Shown: positions 6,387 through 8,670 of the stretch, in pieces | Numbering within the stretch: position 1 is the first letter of the stretch | How the letters are laid out: every line of letters begins with the position of its first letter | Source: Planctomycetota bacterium | Lineage (GTDB): Bacteria; Planctomycetota; SBBH01; JAHFOU01 | DNA: 8,670 nt | Assembly (NCBI GenBank): GCA_023261525.1 | Contig: JAHFOU010000081.1 | Location: forward strand, 1 to 8,670 | Direction: 5' to 3' | Position numbers and translations under genes: made by a program | The notes under the pieces: model-generated | The model's input: the letters and a program-made list of their open reading frames with translations, nothing else | The model's database searches: none | Told to the model about the DNA's origin: nothing

Positions 6387-6497
6387 ATGCCGCCGGACCG
6401 GTCTGGAGACAGGAAAGGATCGGCAAGGCGGGGGCGCGTTTTCTCGAAGGCGACGGGGTTTCAGGATCCGGCATCAAGCAAGGAGGCTTGGCGATGA
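6387..6497 (+). CDS. Doubtful small ORF (36 codons) overlapping the merR start
   Basis: ATG 6387 follows a consensus AAGGAGG (6375-6381) by 5 bases. The frame ends in TGA at 6495-6497, making an ATGA overlap with the merR start at 6494. The product, MPPDRSGDRKGSARRGRVFSKATG..., would be 36 residues, strongly basic and probably disordered. A longer version from ATG 6306 (63 residues) is in the same frame behind AGAGGAAG. Against it: the second half uses many A/T-ending codons (GGA, AAA, GCA, GTT, TTT, TCA, GCT, CGA), unlike neighbouring genes, and no domain is visible. If translated, it may mainly feed ribosomes onto merR. Confidence 0.2.
   Translation: MPPDRSGDRKGSARRGRVFSKATGFQDPASSKEAWR
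6475..6490 (+). promoter_or_regulatory. merR Shine-Dalgarno presented in a hairpin loop
   Basis: AAGGAGG (6480-6486) lies 7 bases before ATG 6494 and is a near-perfect ribosome-binding site that settles the start. The flanks CAAGC (6475-6479) and GCTTG (6486-6490) pair as a 5-bp stem with loop AAGGAG, so the site would be displayed at the tip of a small hairpin or be part-sequestered by it. Confidence 0.6.
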
Positions 6498-6781
6498 CGA
6501 ACGACAACAATCCGTATGAGGGCCTGCCGCTGACCATCCAGCAGGTCTCGAGCATCACGGGGGTGCACAAGGCGACCCTGCGCTACTGGGAGCGGCTCTT
6601 CTGCCACTACGTGAATCCCCAGCGCACGGGCGGGAACCACCGGCTCTACTCCTCCGAGGACGTGCGCCGGGTCCTGGAGCTCAAGCGCCTGATGAAGGTG
6701 GACGGCTACACCGTCAGCGGCGTGCGCCGGAAGCTCAACCTCGCCGAGCTCTCGCCCGAATCCGAGCCCGCCCAGAACTGA
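6494..6781 (+). CDS. Minimal MerR-family DNA-binding regulator
   Basis: The 95-residue product is little more than a MerR winged-helix domain. The helix-turn-helix is at about 13-35 (LTIQQVSSITGVHKATLRYWER, with the family's LRYWE hallmark at 29-33). The wing includes RTGGNHRLYSSEDV (44-57), and a third helix region is LELKRLMKVDGYTVSGVRRKLN (61-82). It stops there, lacking the long dimerisation coil and any effector domain, so no metal, drug or redox sensing can be proposed. It resembles the short MerR proteins often found beside translation or nucleoid genes. ATG 6494 is preferred over the open extension to 6170 because of the strong Shine-Dalgarno and because the domain begins at residue 13. 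It is the only well-supported plus-strand gene and converges on aspS. Confidence 0.9.
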   Translation: MTNDNNPYEGLPLTIQQVSSITGVHKATLRYWERLFCHYVNPQRTGGNHRLYSSEDVRRVLELKRLMKVDGYTVSGVRRKLNLAELSPESEPAQN

Positions 6782-6785
6782 GCGT

Positions 6786-8540
<1,755 letters not shown>

Positions 8541-8577
8541 CATGGCCGGGGCATCATAGGGATCGGCGTGCGGGGCC

Positions 8578-8670
8578 TCAACGGTCGCTCCCGGGCGGCT
8601 CCTCGGAGGTTTCCTCATCCGTCGAAGGCTTCGGCGCCTTGGGCCGCCCCTCCCGCGGCCTCAGCAGGGA
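8578..8670 (-). CDS. C-terminal tail of an unidentified gene upstream of aspS
   Basis: Thirty codons are visible from the window edge to TGA at 8578, ending ...KAPKPSTDEETSEEPPGSDR. The tail is hydrophilic, rich in Pro, Glu, Arg and Ser, and probably disordered, so the function cannot be inferred. This frame was chosen because 26 of 30 codons end in G or C, as in the neighbouring genes; a second open frame ending at 8615 has more A/T-ending codons. The gap to aspS is 37 bases, so they may share a transcript. Confidence 0.5.
   Translation of the reverse strand, partial: SLLRPREGRPKAPKPSTDEETSEEPPGSDR

Noticed and set aside
6170..6493. N-terminal extension of merR to a 203-residue protein
   Set aside because: The extension is low-complexity, and a consensus Shine-Dalgarno stands 7 bases before ATG 6494, just ahead of the HTH domain.
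8541..8618. Earlier aspS start at 8618
   Set aside because: It would overlap the preceding gene tail by 41 bases and add a Pro/Ala-rich extension not seen in family members, whose N-terminus matches MRT at 8540.
8615..8670. Alternative reading frame for the partial upstream gene, ending at 8615
   Set aside because: It has more A/T-ending codons than the frame ending at 8578; the choice remains uncertain without upstream sequence.

Overview
The window reads as chromosomal DNA from a high-G+C Gram-negative-type bacterium. Codons strongly favour G or C in third position, and there is no mobile element, CRISPR array, tRNA or rRNA. An Acidobacteriota (Holophaga/Geothrix-like) or deltaproteobacterial-type host would fit: a SpoIID/LytB lipoprotein sits behind pgk, and the aspartyl-tRNA synthetase has the non-discriminating-type signature. 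That assignment is inference, not proof. All genes but one lie on the minus strand, so the layout is given from high to low coordinates.

(1) 8670-6786: the tail of an unidentified gene (stop at 8578), then aspS, a full-length bacterial aspartyl-tRNA synthetase. (2) 6781-6494, plus strand: a minimal 95-residue MerR-type DNA-binding protein that converges on aspS with 4 bases between the stops. (3) 6493-6009: about 485 bases without a confident gene. It holds a candidate minus-strand promoter with an adjacent operator-like repeat, a hairpin-rich stretch that would form the merR leader, and a doubtful 36-codon ORF overlapping the merR start. (4) 6008-2764: four tightly packed minus-strand genes: a secreted protein of unknown function, an AstE/aspartoacylase-family zinc deacylase, a short sugar-type N-formyltransferase, and a four-helix membrane protein. 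The last two junctions are GTGA overlaps. (5) 2763-1: a promoter and leader followed by gapA, pgk and the start of a SpoIID/LytB-domain lipoprotein, separated by 2 and 4 bases.

GapA and Pgk catalyse consecutive glycolytic steps (glyceraldehyde-3-phosphate to 1,3-bisphosphoglycerate to 3-phosphoglycerate), and their adjacency is classical. The trailing SpoIID-domain lipoprotein links this operon to the cell envelope. The four-gene cassette is the least explained part. A predicted N-deacylase beside a predicted amine formyltransferase, with secreted and membrane partners, could remove one acyl group and install a formyl group on an envelope or small-molecule amine, but no substrate can be read from the sequence. 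Most of the window is housekeeping; I see no clear defence or other exotic system.
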